The notes: generated from the letters alone by a model not told the origin. A DNA stretch of 64,000 bases from Phellopilus nigrolimitatus (GCA_021029095.1 JAJOHG010000042.1:217553-281552); one strand, 5' to 3'. Numbered from the stretch's first letter, positions 49,139 through 60,977 are shown. Numbers and translations are program-made.

Positions 49139-50461
49139 CGCGGCGTCGCTGCGTATGACCAACGTGTTCTCGCTCGTGGAGCGCTTCACGTTTCGCCCAA
49201 GCCCGACGGAGAGTAGTTTACCGACACCACCGCCTTTCTTACCACCAGAAACTCAGTATTGGGCGGGCGTCATCGTGCGCAATGCGTGCCGGAAGAACGA
49301 GAGCCGCGCGGCGGGATAAGACAGTGTTCTAACAGTACGTCTTTCCTTACATATATTATTCGTCTATTCATGAAGGCCCCGACCTATTCTATGGCAAATA
49401 GGAGTGGGAGTTCACAAGGTGTCGACGGTGCAGGAAGGCGAAGTATTGCGGGAAGGGATGTCTGTCGCGTGTATGGAATGAGGGTCATAGGTTCTGGTGC
49501 AGTGCGCGCGAGGGCGACGAGATAACCGAGGGTGGGTCGGGTGTCGGACGGGGTCAGAATGCTGAAGGTGACGGCGACACCGCAGAAGGTGCGGTGGCCA
49601 ATGTCGGTGTTGGAAGTGGAAGCGGGTCGGGAGGGCGTACGGTGTCGACAGTTGCGCATGACAGGGTGGAACCCCGGTTGGCGCAGGATAGAGAGCGCCA
49701 GCGACTTGCATTTGCAGCCGCTGCCGCTCTTACGGGCATGCGATCTGTTGCACGCCTCTCGGTTTCTCGGAAGAATGGTACAACGGTGAGTTAACATACA
49801 GTCAGTTCTCCATTGAAATCTCAGTGTCACATTTTTGCTTTCGAAACCAGACTGCTTCGGAGTTCGCAAGGCCGCGAGGAGCAAGCGGGCATGGTCATGC
49901 TCGCATTGCGGGTTTTCGCCGCACCAACTCAGCGCCAACTCAAATGCGACCGCGCCCGCAAACCCTGTAACCTCGTTTTTTGGCCCGGGAAACACTCTCG
50001 GCGGTCCGCCAATGACGAGCATGTCGATTCCTATTAGCATGCGGCGGCGCGCAGCAGCAGGAGCTGCAGGACCATCACCAATAACTACAACACCGTTCCC
50101 AGTGAATCATGTGGTTCCACACCCAACGGCGCCCGCACGAGAGAATGCCTCCCCTCCCGCCAGCCCGGCCCTGGACGTGTTCTCGGCGGAGAGGCAGGCA
50201 ACCATCCGCGGCTTCCTGTCGGCGGTCGGGATGTCTTGGGCGGAAGCGCTGGCGGACGACGGAGCAGGGTACGCCGCCGCGCTCGATGCGGATACCGAGG
50301 CACACATCGCGACGCTCGAGCGTAGGCGGGCGGTAGAGCGGATGCGGGCAGGCAAGCAGGCGATGCCGGACCGAATCCAGGCGCTTGCGGTGCGCGCACA
50401 TCACCGTCGCGTTCGGCGCGAGATGCTTCGGCTGCGGGTTCGAGTTCGGGTGCAGATGTGA
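49139..50461 (+). pseudogene. MYND zinc-finger (samB/MUB1-type) gene, C-terminal copy
   Basis: The frame running in from phosphoketolase continues [20 protein letters not shown], then [18 protein letters not shown]. After a shift come GIRQCSN, an intron near 49333, and the MYND finger: TRCRRCRKAKYCGKGC, then EGHRFWCS. The second Cys of the first Cys pair (LCGKW in relatives) is missing, so the finger lacks one zinc ligand. A low-complexity tail follows, with GSGSGSGG and AAAAALTG. After a second intron (about 49785-49851) a frame runs to 50461 (TSFFGPGNTLGG, MSWAEALADD), which may belong to the same gene or to another fragment. Confidence 0.75.
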
Positions 50462-52388
50462 GTGAAGATGACATGGTACTGGGGTGATAGATGCAACGCG
50501 GATGCCGCGAGCGCCTTATCTATTGCCTCTTTCTCCATGACCATCGTTATGGTCTGGCCGACTAGGATACTCTACTCGCTCTCCCTTCTATCCTCCTCTT
50601 CCATTCCCCAGTTTTTGTTTGTCTCTCCACACCTTACTCATCTGTCGTCTAACCCATTGTCGTCTTTGCACCTTTTTGGTATCTGTCGCTTTTCCCCTGA
50701 TGATTTCTAGCACGCATCTGTACATTCTACAGCATAGTTTTCACGTGTACATATACAACACTTTCATATTTACGCGGGAAAGCAGTTGTTGTGAGGGCTT
50801 TCCAGAGCGGACGATGCCAGATGCTGCTGCGCGCGTGCCCGAGGCGCTTCGCGACGTCCTTAGGCGAAACGTGGTCGAGCTGCATCGCAGTGTCACCACG
50901 TCAGAGAGCGGAGAGAGTATCAAAAGAATGCGACGCACCTTTGCGAACTCAAGTATGTACCTGCACACGTCGACAAATGCGCGGGCCTCTCGCTCCTGCT
51001 CGCCGATTTCCCCAGCCCGCTCACCATCTCCTTCAGCACTACTTCTGGCGGAGCGCGCGCAGGCTCACCGTGAGCTTTAGGGAGAGCAACGAAAGGGACG
51101 CGAGTCAGCCCGAAGACGTCATTCGGGTAGTACAAGAAAGAAACACGCACCCCGCCGAACTTGCTTGCCTTCACGACGGCCGGTGCCTTGAATCACACTG
51201 ACGCTAGCGCGAGCCTCAGCGCAGCCTAAGTAATAATACAAAATACAAAGTCTTCAGTAGCGGATACGAAAACGATAGCGCTTCGTACCTCCTGCATCAA
51301 GGTGGCAATGTGGAATGCCTCCCACGGAAGCGGGTCCTCACCTGAAACTTCCTTGAACTGGGCGGCCATAGCTGTTCCACAAAACAAAACACATCATTTT
51401 TCACCCCATCTCACTCCGGCAACAAAGTAAAGAGATCGGAAGAGAGTCCGTACAGTCGAGAAACCCGGGAACATCCTCTGGTGGGTCGCACACCGTGGGA
51501 GGCTCCTTAGCGTGCCGCTTCTGGCCGTTCGTCATCGGCGATAGCGACCCGTTCGCCTTCGGCGCGCCCTTCGTGTTGTTTCCGCGCAGCGTCTCCTGCT
51601 ACCTGTTCATCTCCGCGAGCACGGCCTCCGGCTGAGGGCACGCGTGGTCACGACACGGCCCGAGCCAGTCGCACAGCCCAGAGACGTAGTCGAAGAGCGT
51701 GCGCTCGTCCGCAGTCGGCTAAGTTGTGATCGCTATTATATGTTAGATCCCCTTCACATGCGGAAGAGCCACGGCGCGCACTTCACTGAGCTCGGCCTCC
51801 TTGCGCACGTGGATACGCTCCTTCAAAGGGATATTATTCTCGGGGATGCCTGCGACCTTCGGATGGTCTCCGATTTCGACGGTCTCCGATTTCGACGGTC
51901 TCGTCGATGTCACTTGCGAACAGGAAGACGCAGATATAGATGCGCAGGAACGCCGAGAGCCAACCTAGCTGAGCACTATGACAGTGCCGAAGAGGCGGTG
52001 GGAAAGCTTCTGCAGGATGGCGCGCGTGGTGAAGGGCGTGAGGGGTTTAAGCATGTGCGTAGCGCTGAGGTTGAGGAAGCGGTCTGGCGGCGCCAAAAAA
52101 TTTAGAGGCGCTGGGCAACCTGCTGAGCCGAGCCGCGCCGCGGTGCTGAGAGCGAAAGGGCCTGAAAATGAAAGTTAGAGGAGCCTGTTGCATAATTACG
52201 ATTCCTGCAAAGGATCGTCCTAGGTTTCGGAAGCGATGGAAGATGGGTCAACTTCCCTTTTGAGTATCCCGCTTCCCCCATTCCCCCGTTCATGTTCCCC
52301 AGGCACGGATGGGGGTTTTCGAATATCCCAAATTTTGTCCTTATTATTTCGTATTTTTAGGTGCCGAGGAAGAGGAGATAGAGGGGAG
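50462..52388. other. unidentified gene remnants
   Basis: Minus-strand pieces at 51180-51650 read PKANGSLSPMTNGQKRH, then PEDVPGFLDC, an intron near 51375-51450, and QFKEVSGEDPLPWEAFHIAT. A stop interrupts the first exon. A related minus-strand frame is at 50940-51180. Plus-strand pieces at 51750-52175 read HFTELGLLAHVDTLLQRDI and, in another frame, RWESFCRMARVVKGVRGL. A short tandem duplication of gtctccgatttcgacg lies near 51867-51900. The identity of these genes is unknown to me. The tail at 52015-52178 recurs at 56645-56785. Confidence 0.35.
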
Positions 52389-52672
52389 GTAGACAGTGGT
52401 AGACATCAGATGGACCCTTAGGTAGACTCGGATCGGCGCGGGATCGACGTGTGTAGACTCGGATGTTTTCGGGATCTACACATGTAGACATCGGCTAGAC
52501 ATGTGTAGACTCGGCTAAAGAGGGTAGACATCGGCTAGAGCCGAGGTAGACATGGTAGACATCGGGTCGAGCCGGTGGTAGACATGGTAGACATCGGCTC
52601 AACCCTGTGGTAGACAGTGTAGACATCGGCTAAAGCTGGTGTAGACATGGTAGACATCGGTAGACTTGCACC
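52389..52672 (+). repeat. degenerate minisatellite based on gtagacatcggctaga
   Basis: About 280 bp in which gtagacatcgg, gtagactcgg and gtagacatg recur roughly every 15-25 bp, with spacers such as ctagagccgag and ctcaaccctgtg. More than 12 copies of gtagac are visible. No coding frame is preserved across it. Confidence 0.85.
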
Positions 52673-52750
52673 CAAATCTAGTATGCCGTTCTCACGTAGG
52701 ACGCTGCCCCTCGTGTCGAAGTCCGCACGCCGACCCCCACGTCTGCCACG

Positions 52751-52992
52751 CGTCGCCCGCCCCATATCTCCTCTCCGCTCGACTGCGACCGCGACGACGT
52801 TCTACTCAGACGAGGACATACGAACACACGCCTCTAGCCGCAGACAACTGGCGACACTTTCGCCGCAATCAGACTACGAGTTGGACGATCGGCCCGCCCA
52901 TTGCCCACGGCAGCAACAGCAACAACGTCGACTACATCGTGTAATAGCGCTTCAACAACTACGAGCACAGCCCGAATACCTCTGAAGCCACT
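52751..52992 (+). repeat. duplicated upstream segment, unit 1
   Basis: From cgtcgcccgcc to the ATG at 52993 this matches 56938-57181 closely (ctcctctccgctcgactgcg, ccgcaatcagactacgag, gcccattgcccacg). The MYND copies at 53 and 57 kb were thus copied together with their 5' flank; their starts are 4189 bp apart. Only about the last 100 bp are shared with the copy at 40974. Confidence 0.8.
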
Positions 52993-54600
52993 ATGCGCGA
53001 GTCGAACTTCGCGTTCCCTGCGCAGAACTGAGCCTGCGTGTGCGTCACGTTCCAATTCTACGATAGGAAAGGTGAGTCTCAGTCGTGTTCCCATCGCCGC
53101 CGGCGCCATGCTCGACGCTGACCGAGAAATGCGATTACAGCGCTTGACACCACGTCTTCGCTCCCGTTGCTCAATTCACTTACCCACCTCACTTATCTCA
53201 CTTCGATCTCCCCGCGCATCCGGGGGATCCTCACCTGCGACGGCGGCCTGGAGCGCCTTGTCCGCCTCCTGCGTGATTTTCGTCTCTCCTCGCCGCCGCC
53301 AGAGAACCCCTCCGCCATTACGGCCTCTCGCCTCCTGGACTTCCCCGCCCGCCGCCCACTCCGACTCTCAATCACAATTCTTTGACCGGCACGCCGCATA
53401 CGGCTTTCCGCTTGCACTTCAAAGCGTAGTCAACATCAACGGGAGCCCATCCGGAGCCGCGTCGTGCAGGCGGGCACGCTGGAGGTCGTCGGTTGCGTTC
53501 TCGAGGCCTGGCCCGCGTTGTTGGGTTCGCTGTTGGTCCGAGTGCGAGCGTGAGCGGCATCCCGCGCGAGACCCGCGAACAAAGACAGCGCAGGCGGCAG
53601 CAGCTCGAGAGCGCCAGCGAGAGAAGGCACATGAGCTCATCCGCCTTCTTGCGCGAGAACGGTCTTTTCGCGATTGTCGAGGTGAGTCCTCCGATTGTTC
53701 TTGACTTTCTTCGCGCTTACTCATCTTGACGCCGCCCTAAGGACGAACAGAGCAATCGCCACTTCGGAGACGACAGTGTCAACTGACACTTCTGCAAATG
53801 CTACGCCGATGGGTTCTGGGATGCCAACGGGCACGGTCATTGTCCCTGGACAGGACGTTCGGGCACTGGTGGCGCGGCGTATCTTGGGACGTAGATGTCG
53901 GTGATGGTTCACAAGAGCTGCCCATGCCAGGACCGGTAATGTCGCAGAGTCGCACCGTACGTGGGCGCGTGACCGAGTCTGCAACGCCGTCCGCATCGAC
54001 ATCGCGACCGGACACAGAGACCGAGGATGTCGCGGATGTTGAGATGGAGACGTCGATGACGCAGGATCAAGACGCGGATGAGAATACGCCACCCCCACCA
54101 TCCCTTTCTCATCTACGACGGACTGTTGGCATCGTCTCCAACTCGCCATCCCCAGCAGAGCCTCCGATACTGTCGACGTCGACCTCGATGCGCACACCAT
54201 CATCAACACGAACGCGGCGGACGACGGCGTGTCCGATGGGATCGTGGCGCTCGACCAAAACGTCAACGACAACTTGGCGATGGGCGCCCCACCTGGCGCG
54301 CCCGCCGCGATCGACGCCGCGCCGCGCACACGCGCGAATACCGTAACCCTCAATACTCACAACATGACGCACGAGCACTACCATCACCACGGCCACGCGC
54401 ACAGGCGAGAAGAGCTCACGCCGCCGTGCCCTCCTGGCGAGTTTACCCATACGCGCGCATGCACACCCGCCAGTGCCTGTCGCGATGTCTGTCGGCGCGG
54501 ACGGCACGACTGCGGGTCCTGCGCGGACCTTGCCTGCTCGCAGCGGCGCGGCCGGGTCGAATCTCGTGTCTCCCGTTCAAGCGGCACGCGGTGCTTAACT
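52993..54600 (+). pseudogene. MYND zinc-finger (samB/MUB1-type) gene, N-terminal and central copy C
   Basis: First exon MRESNFAFPAQN is followed at once by TGA, where relatives have Arg, then ACVC and an intron (GTGAGT, TTACAG). The second exon reads SSLPLLNSLTHLTYLTSISP, GILTCDGGLERLVRLLRDF and ENPSAI, then loses frame by a small deletion near 53317. RHAAYGFPLALQSVV and GIPRETREQR follow in other frames. The linker has STDTSANATPMGSGMP, GPVMSQSRTVRGR, MTQDQDADENTPPP and DGIVALDQNVNDNLAMGAPP. It ends near 54600, before the second armadillo block and MYND finger. Intron and promoter region are kept. Non-functional. Confidence 0.82.
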
Positions 54601-54899
54601 CTTCTTCTCCCCTCCCCCGTCGTCCCTGCCCTTGACGTCCCCCGACTCCCCGACGACGACCTTGACTCCCTCGAGCCATCCACCGCATGTCCGTGTCTCC
54701 CGTCCCCGCTCTGCCCGAGACGGCGCCCCCCACTCGGGCTCAACCATCTCCACGACGACAACGACGAACACAGCGACGAAAGAGCCCGCCCGGGCTGGCC
54801 AGCATCGTCAAGTCGGCCACTCCGCCGTCGCTCCCACAGCTTCCCCCGCCTGTGGCCGCAAGCCCGCTGGCGCTGCGCAGGACGTCCCTTACTCTCTCG

Positions 54900-56640
54900 A
54901 GACGAGGACCAATCGGTGGACCAATCTATGTCAGACTCTAGCGTCCCCGTCTTCGACGCTCTCGCACACGGCTTTACCTGTTCAACAGTATCCGTAATCG
55001 CCGGTAGCCGCGGCTCCTTCGCCTCTCCCAAGCCCCTGCATTCAAACTCAACGTCGTCTCCGTTCCTCAACCATGCCGCCCAACTTGCCGCTGCCCGGGC
55101 TCCCTTCCAACTAGCGCTTCTTCTTTCCTCCGCGCTTGCAGACGCGGACGCCCTCCGTCGCGAACTTACCGTCGCGCAGAGCCACGCCACTCGCGCAGAG
55201 CGCTTTCTGGCGTCGGTCCAAGGCCTACCTTCTAGAGTTCCTCCGGCCCAAATGTGGACGGAGAAAAGAGAAAGGGAGAAGGACGTGAAAGCGGAGTCCA
55301 AAGTCCCCGGGAGCGTCGTGGAGGCCGTCTCCGATGCTGAGGCACGCGCGGACCGCGCTGAGTGGTAAGCAGCAGATTTTCTTAGATTTTCTTTTTCGCT
55401 TGCTGAATGTATTCTGCACAGTGCTCATGTGGACATCGCTGCGTCGCTGCAGTCTGTGTGCGCAGTTCACCGAGGTCGAACGGTACGAGCCCGCGTGCTC
55501 GCTCCGCTCCGCCGACGCGCACACCGCTTTTGCGCGCCTCCTCTCGACGGCGTCGCACACCGTGGCATACCCCAGTTACCCGACCGCCGCTTCTCCCAAG
55601 AGCCCGCATTTTCAGCACGAACGAAGGGACGATTCTCTCGGTCTGCCTTCTCTTCCCGTGCCGCACGCCATCGGCGCCCCGTCCTCCGGAAGTAGCATGC
55701 TCACGGGACCAGGTGCACATCCCGCGCCACCTGCGTCATCCACTTCGCTGCGATACTCCCGCGCTCTGCTGGCACCTCACCCTGGAGGCACGTCGTCTGC
55801 ACTCTATCCGTCTCCCGGCCACGGACACGGGCAAGGATTGGTCCACCTAAGGCAAAGCTCTCAACAGAGCGCGTCTTTCCACATGCTTTCGCTCCCCCTG
55901 CCGCCGTCTGTCACGGGGTTTTCAATGTCCGCTGCGGGCGTCGTGCCCTCGAAACGCAGCCATGGGAGCAGGAGCGGCCGGAGCCAGAGGATCTGCTTAA
56001 CGACGAGTGCGAAAAGGACTTCGATGAGAAGAGGCGCAGGGTCGGCGGGTGGGACATGGAAGTTGATTCCGTACGTTGCCTTTTTTCTTCTTTGCGAATA
56101 CTTGGGACGATATACTGACTACTTGTGTATCTACAGCCTTCGCTCTCCCCGCCTCAGCATGTACGCGCGCATGCCGCCAGCCCGCCGTACTCTCACATCC
56201 ACGCGTCCCATCCTCTTTCCGCGCACCCAACCGCGCTCCCCGCTGTGCCGCTCCTTCACACGTCTCCTAGAACGTACGACCCCCACCCAACCGCCTGTTC
56301 GTGACCGCGAGACCGTTGGCGCAGGGTCCGTTGTCGTTCCCGCGCCGCCCGAAACGAACGGAATAAAGTACGACAGCAGGTTCGATCCGAAATACGACAA
56401 CAATGCACATGCGCATAGCGTCGCGCGCATGGGGTACGATGACGCAGGTCGCGAGCATATCAGGGTAGACGCGCGAGAGCTTGTGAGGGACGCGAAGGAT
56501 CGCGAGCGCCGTGGGCGCGAGTACGCTTCGCCACGCGTCTGGCGTCGACTGCTACCCAAACGCTGCGCTTCAGGGCCCCCAACGTCAGTGCGGTCGCGCG
56601 AGCCCACCGCCCATGCGCTCTCGGGACAACGGCGTGGGTG
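54900..56640 (+). pseudogene. N-terminal part of a GATA-like zinc-finger gene (fragment 1)
   Basis: Protein-like pieces in several frames. LALLLSSALADADALRRELT and SHATRAERFLASVQG begin it, and GSVVEAVSDAEARADRAEW ends at a GTAAGC donor. TEVERYEPACSL follows. A later exon ends KDFDEKRRRVGGWDMEVDS before GTACGT...CTACAG, then PSLSPPQHVRAHA. After a shift come DSRFDPKYDNNAHAHSVARM and RELVRDAKDRERRGREY. I associate this order, with an Arg/Asp-rich region before a GATA-type finger, with a basidiomycete zinc-finger protein whose C-terminal part appears at 59.8 kb. The link between the two parts is inference. Frameshifts make it non-functional. Confidence 0.45.
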
Positions 56641-56644
56641 TCCC

Positions 56645-56785
56645 TGGTGCAAATGGCGCGCGTCGCGAAGGGCGTGTCCGGGTTGTTAGACTGGGGAGAG
56701 GTCCAGTAGGGGAAGGGGCGGCACTGGTCGATTTGCTAGGTTGCGCCGCCATGCTGAGCGGGAAAGCGCCTGAAAATGAAAATTA
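56645..56785 (+). repeat. copy of the tail seen at 52015-52178
   Basis: Both stretches start with atggcgcgcgt and gaagggcgtg and end in ctgagagcg/ctgagcggg then aaag(g/c)gcctgaaaatgaaa. They differ in between, so they are diverged duplicates of one gene end or element border. Each is followed, about 600 and 150 bp later, by the duplicated MYND upstream segment. Confidence 0.6.
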
Positions 56786-56937
56786 GAGAAATTTTTGTAT
56801 AGTAGAATAGAAATCTGAACTTACTTTCCGTTATGTGTTTTTTGCTTGTCAGACCTGGCACGCATGAAGACGATCGTCGCCGAAGTCGAATTGATCGCTG
56901 TGCGGCACAGCCCGAGGACAGCGATCTTCTAGTTACG

Positions 56938-57181
56938 CGTCGCCCGCCCATGTCTCCTCTCCGCTCGACTGCGACCGCGACGATGATCTACTCGGACGAG
57001 GGAATACGAACACAAACATCTAGACGCAGACGACTGGCGACGATCTCGCCGCAATCAGACTACGAGTTGGGCGATCGGCCCGGCCCGCCCATTGCCCACG
57101 ACAGCAACAGCAACAACGTCGACCATCGCGCAGTAGCGCTTCAACAACTACGAACGTAACCCGAATACCTTTGAAGCCACT
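56938..57181 (+). repeat. duplicated upstream segment, unit 2
   Basis: Partner of 52751-52992, ending at the ATG of the MYND copy at 57182. Confidence 0.8.
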
Positions 57182-59640
57182 ATGCGCGAGTCGAACCTCG
57201 CATTCCCCGCGGACCAGAGCCTGCGTGTGCTTCAGGTCCCATTTGTATGACGGGAGAGGTGAGTATAAGTCGTGTGCCTCCGCCGCCATGCTCGACGCTG
57301 ACCGAGAAACTCGATTACAGCGCTTGGAACCACGTCCCCACTCCCGCTGCTCAATCCGCTCACCCCCCTCATGTACCTCACTTCGACTTCGCCGCGGATC
57401 TGGGAGATCCTCACTTGCGACGGCGGCTTGGAGCGCCTTGTCCGCCTCCTGCGCGATTTTTGTCTCTCCCTCCGCCCCATCTACGGCCTCTCTCCTCCTG
57501 GACTTCCCTGCCCGCCGCCCACTCCCACTCTCAACCCCAAATCCTTTGACCAGCACACCGCATATCGTTTTTTGTTCGCTCAAAGCGAAGCTCGGCGTAC
57601 GGGGATCGGAGCCCAGACGGAGTCGCGTCGTGCAGGCGGGCACTCTAGAGGTCGTCGGCTGCGTTCTCGAGGCCTGACTCGCATCTAAAGGCTTCGCTGT
57701 TGGTCCGGGTGCGAGCGCGAGCGGCATTTCGCGCGAGACCCGCGAACAAAGACAGTTCAGGCGGCAGCAGCTCGAGAGCGCCAGCGAGAGAAGGCACATG
57801 AGCTCGTCCGCTTTCTTGCGCGAGAACGGTCTTTCGCGATTGTCGAGGTGAGTTCGATTTCTTGACTTTCTTCGCGCTTGCTCAGCTGACGCCACCCTAA
57901 GAACGAACAGCTTCGGATGCGGAGACGATGGTGTCAACGGACACTTTTGCAAACCCTGCGCTACTGGGTTCTAGGACGACGACGCCGTCTGCGTCGACAT
58001 CGCGACCGGACACGGAGACCGAGGAGGACGCGGATGTTGAGTTGGGAGACGTCGATGACGCAGGATCAAGATGCAGTCAAGAACATGCCGCCCCCACCAT
58101 CCCTTTCACATCCATGACGGACTGCTGGCATCGTCTCCGACTCGCCATCCCCAACAGGAGCAGGTGCGACCGGTGTAGCCGTGGCCGGAGCCTCCAATAC
58201 TGTCGACGTCGACCTCGATGCGCACATCATCACCAACACGAACACGGCGGACGACGGCGTGTCTGATGGGATCGTGGCGCTCGACCAAAACGTCAACGAC
58301 AACTCGGCGATGGGCACCCTTCCTGGCGCGCCCGGCGCGATCGATTCCACGCCGCGCACACTCGCGAATACCCTGACTTTTACCCGCAACATGACGCGTG
58401 AACACCAAGGCCACGCGCACGGACGAGAGGACCTCACGCCGCGTGCTGTCCTGGCAAGTTCACCCCATGCGCGCGCATGCACACCCGCCTGTGCGTGTCG
58501 CGATGCCTGTCGGCGCGGACGGTACGAATGCGGCTCCAGCGTGGAGCTCGCCTGCTCGCGGCGCCGCGGCGAATCGAATCTCAACCCATCCAAGCGACGC
58601 GCTGTGCCGCTGCTGCTGCCTCGCCTTCACCGGCAGCGGCGGACCCCACCCTGTGTGCGACGCACCGACACCACCATCATAACCACCGCCATCATCACGG
58701 TATGGAGGAGCCAGGTCCGTTCGCGAAGAGGACGTACTGCTTTCGCTGCAGCTCCTCGCTTATCGTGGCAGGTACCCGCACGTACGCCAGGTGTTTTACA
58801 AGCCGCACTGGACAAGAGCGACGGTTGCGCGAGCACGCCATCGACATCTACCGCAGCCGCTGGATCGAGGGATAACTCATGCTGGAGAGGAGGCGCGTGG
58901 ATTAGGACTGGCGCGACGGCAAATGCGCGCTCAACCGCGTCGGCGTCGGTGGAGCTCAGGAAGGGCGGCTTCCTCAAGTCGCTATCCGGGCGCGGGAAGG
59001 AGAAGGAGAAGGCCATCGCGATTTCCTCTGGTCTAACACCGCCATCGCCTACCTCTCTGTCCAGCATGGCGTCGCCGCGGATGACCAACGTGTTCTCGCT
59101 CGCTCGTCGAGTGCTTCACGTTTCGCCCAAGTCCGACGGAGAGTAGTTTACCAAACCCGCCGCTTTTCTTACCGCCAGAAATTCAGTATTGGGCGGGGTC
59201 ATCGTGCGCAGCGCGCGCCGGGGAGACGAGAGCCACGGCGGGATAAAACGGCGTGCTAACAGTACGTCTTTCTTCTTGTCATTTCTTAAATTTTACAAGG
59301 GCCCCCAACCTAGTCTAGTACTTTGTGGCAAATGAAAGTCGTTCCCGCGGGTGTTCGCCAGGTGTCGACGGTGCAGGAAGTCGAAGTACCTCGAGAAGGG
59401 TTGTCAATCGCGCGCATGGAGCGAGGACCATAGGTTTTGGTGCAGTGCGGGCGAGGGGGCGACGACATAATCGAGGGCGGGTCGGGAGTTGGATGGGATC
59501 GCAATGCCGAGGGCGATTGCGACGGCACGGAAGGTGCGTGGCCCTCGTCAGGGTTATAAGTGGGAGTGGGTCGGGAGCGCGCACGGTGTCGACAGTCGCG
59601 CATACAGGGTAGAACGCTGGCTGGCGCAGACGTCATGCCA
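57182..59640 (+). pseudogene. MYND zinc-finger (samB/MUB1-type) gene, near full-length copy D
   Basis: The most complete copy. It starts MRESNLAFP, loses frame, then has RACVCFRSHLYD and an intron (GTGAGT). Pieces of MYLTSTSPRIWEILTCDGGLE and LERLVRLLRDFCLS follow. A linker with TFANPALLGSRTT and DGIVALDQNVNDNSAMG comes next. The second armadillo block is REEDVLLSLQLLAY, then RYPHVRQVFYKPHW (58720-58812). MTNVFSL is at 59080. The MYND finger reads VLCGK, a TGA where relatives have Trp, then KSFPRVFARCRRCRKSKYLEKGC, EDHRFWCS. A zinc-binding Cys (KYCGKGC) is Leu-Glu here. Many frameshifts make it clearly dead. It lies between the two parts of the GATA-like gene. Confidence 0.82.
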
Positions 59641-59796
59641 AGCTACCAGTGATTCATCGCTCAACTCAAGGACACCGTAGACCGCATGGGCATGGCGGGC
59701 GCGTCGGCAACGACCGAGTGAGCTCGTGCCGCTCAACTTGCGCTGACTTCGTCTTTTCGCCTCGACTTTGCGCGCCGTGCACCAACCTCTCGAGTT

Positions 59797-60977
59797 CGCG
59801 CGGACCGCTACGCTCAGCAGCATTACAAGCCGCCGAAACGACGGCGGCACGAATATGGCCTGCAGCAGCAACAGCAGCAACATCGGCAGCCGCCGCCACA
59901 AGAGCAACAGCAACAACCTTTGTCGCCGCCGCAAAAGCAAACCGCCGCCGTCGCCGCCGCCACTCATGCGCGCTCAACCGCCCAGTCGAAGGGCGCTGAG
60001 CTGCACTGTGTGCGACCGGTGCCGCAAGAAGATGAAGCGTGTCGGGCGCCGCGGTACGCTGGACTCAGTGAGCGCAAGCCAGCAAGCGCAGATGATTGCG
60101 CACCGCTCATCGCACTCCGGCCTCGCGCATTCGCAGTCCCAGTCCACGCTCGCGCACTCTGCGGGCCAGAGCCAGCACGCGTCGGTCGGCCGCGCTCGTG
60201 CGACTGCGCGCCAGGACACGCTGTTGGTTAACCACCACACTGGGGGCGCACAGACGCAGTCACAGTTGCTGAGCCCCAGGCCCGTGAGCCATTATCGGGG
60301 TGCACGAACGCGACCCAGAGAGCCGAGCGGGCTCGAGCCGCTCGCACTCCGGCTCGCCGGTGTCTGCGTACGCCTCTGCGGTGGCGAGCGGGAGGCTGTA
60401 TCCTGCGGAATCCTCGCATCTCAGTCAGGGCCAGATGTATCCCTCGGCCGCCACAAATATCAGTGCGAGTGGACTGGCAAGCCAGAATGCGCACAGGCGC
60501 CCGCCGACGCCGCCTTATATCAACTCCATCTCGACACACGACCAGTACGCAAACGGTTCTTCCTCGCCCGTCCTTCCTCACCAGCATAGCCAGTCTCACG
60601 CGCGGACCGCCACAGCGGTTACCGGAGGAGGAGGCACAGGCAGCCGTGGCTCGAAACTGAACTAGGAGGGCCTACTCGACGGCAATGGAAACGGGAACGT
60701 CGGGGAGGAGGACGCACTCCTCGATGGCGAGGGGGAGAGAGAGGGCGAAGGCGATATGGACATTGACGCGGAGATCACGAGCGCCGCAAACGGGACCTCG
60801 ACTTCGCTCTCCTCGCACGCGAAGTTCACACCGAAACGACAGTGCTCGTCGAGGTCTTCAAGGTGGGATTCAAGCTTCTATCATAACCTACATAAGCATC
60901 CTGTTTCTTTCTCTCCCACTCTCCACTGCTTGTACACAGAGAAGGGAATGAATATGAGCAGGAAAAAAAAGTTTTAA
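59797..60977 (+). pseudogene. C-terminal part of a GATA-like zinc-finger gene (fragment 2)
   Basis: Frame 1 reads ADRYAQQHYKPPKRRRHEYG and a Gln-rich run. A +1 shift later, frame 2 reads SCTVCDRCRKKMKRVGRRGT then LDSVSASQQAQ, the second Cys pair and basic tail of a GATA-type finger. The first Cys pair (like CRQCG...GKC) is absent. Ser/Gln/His-rich sequence follows (HSGLAHSQSQSTLAHSAGQ). An acidic C-terminus (EREGEGDMDIDAEIT) lies in yet another frame, and that frame ends at 60977. With half its finger gone the product could not bind zinc or DNA in the normal way. Confidence 0.55.

Noticed and set aside
54384..55301. 305-codon minus-strand open frame, and other long antisense frames at 53.7-56.7 kb
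   Set aside because: High-GC, Arg/Ser-rich shadows of the plus-strand MYND and zinc-finger pseudogenes; no motif or start.
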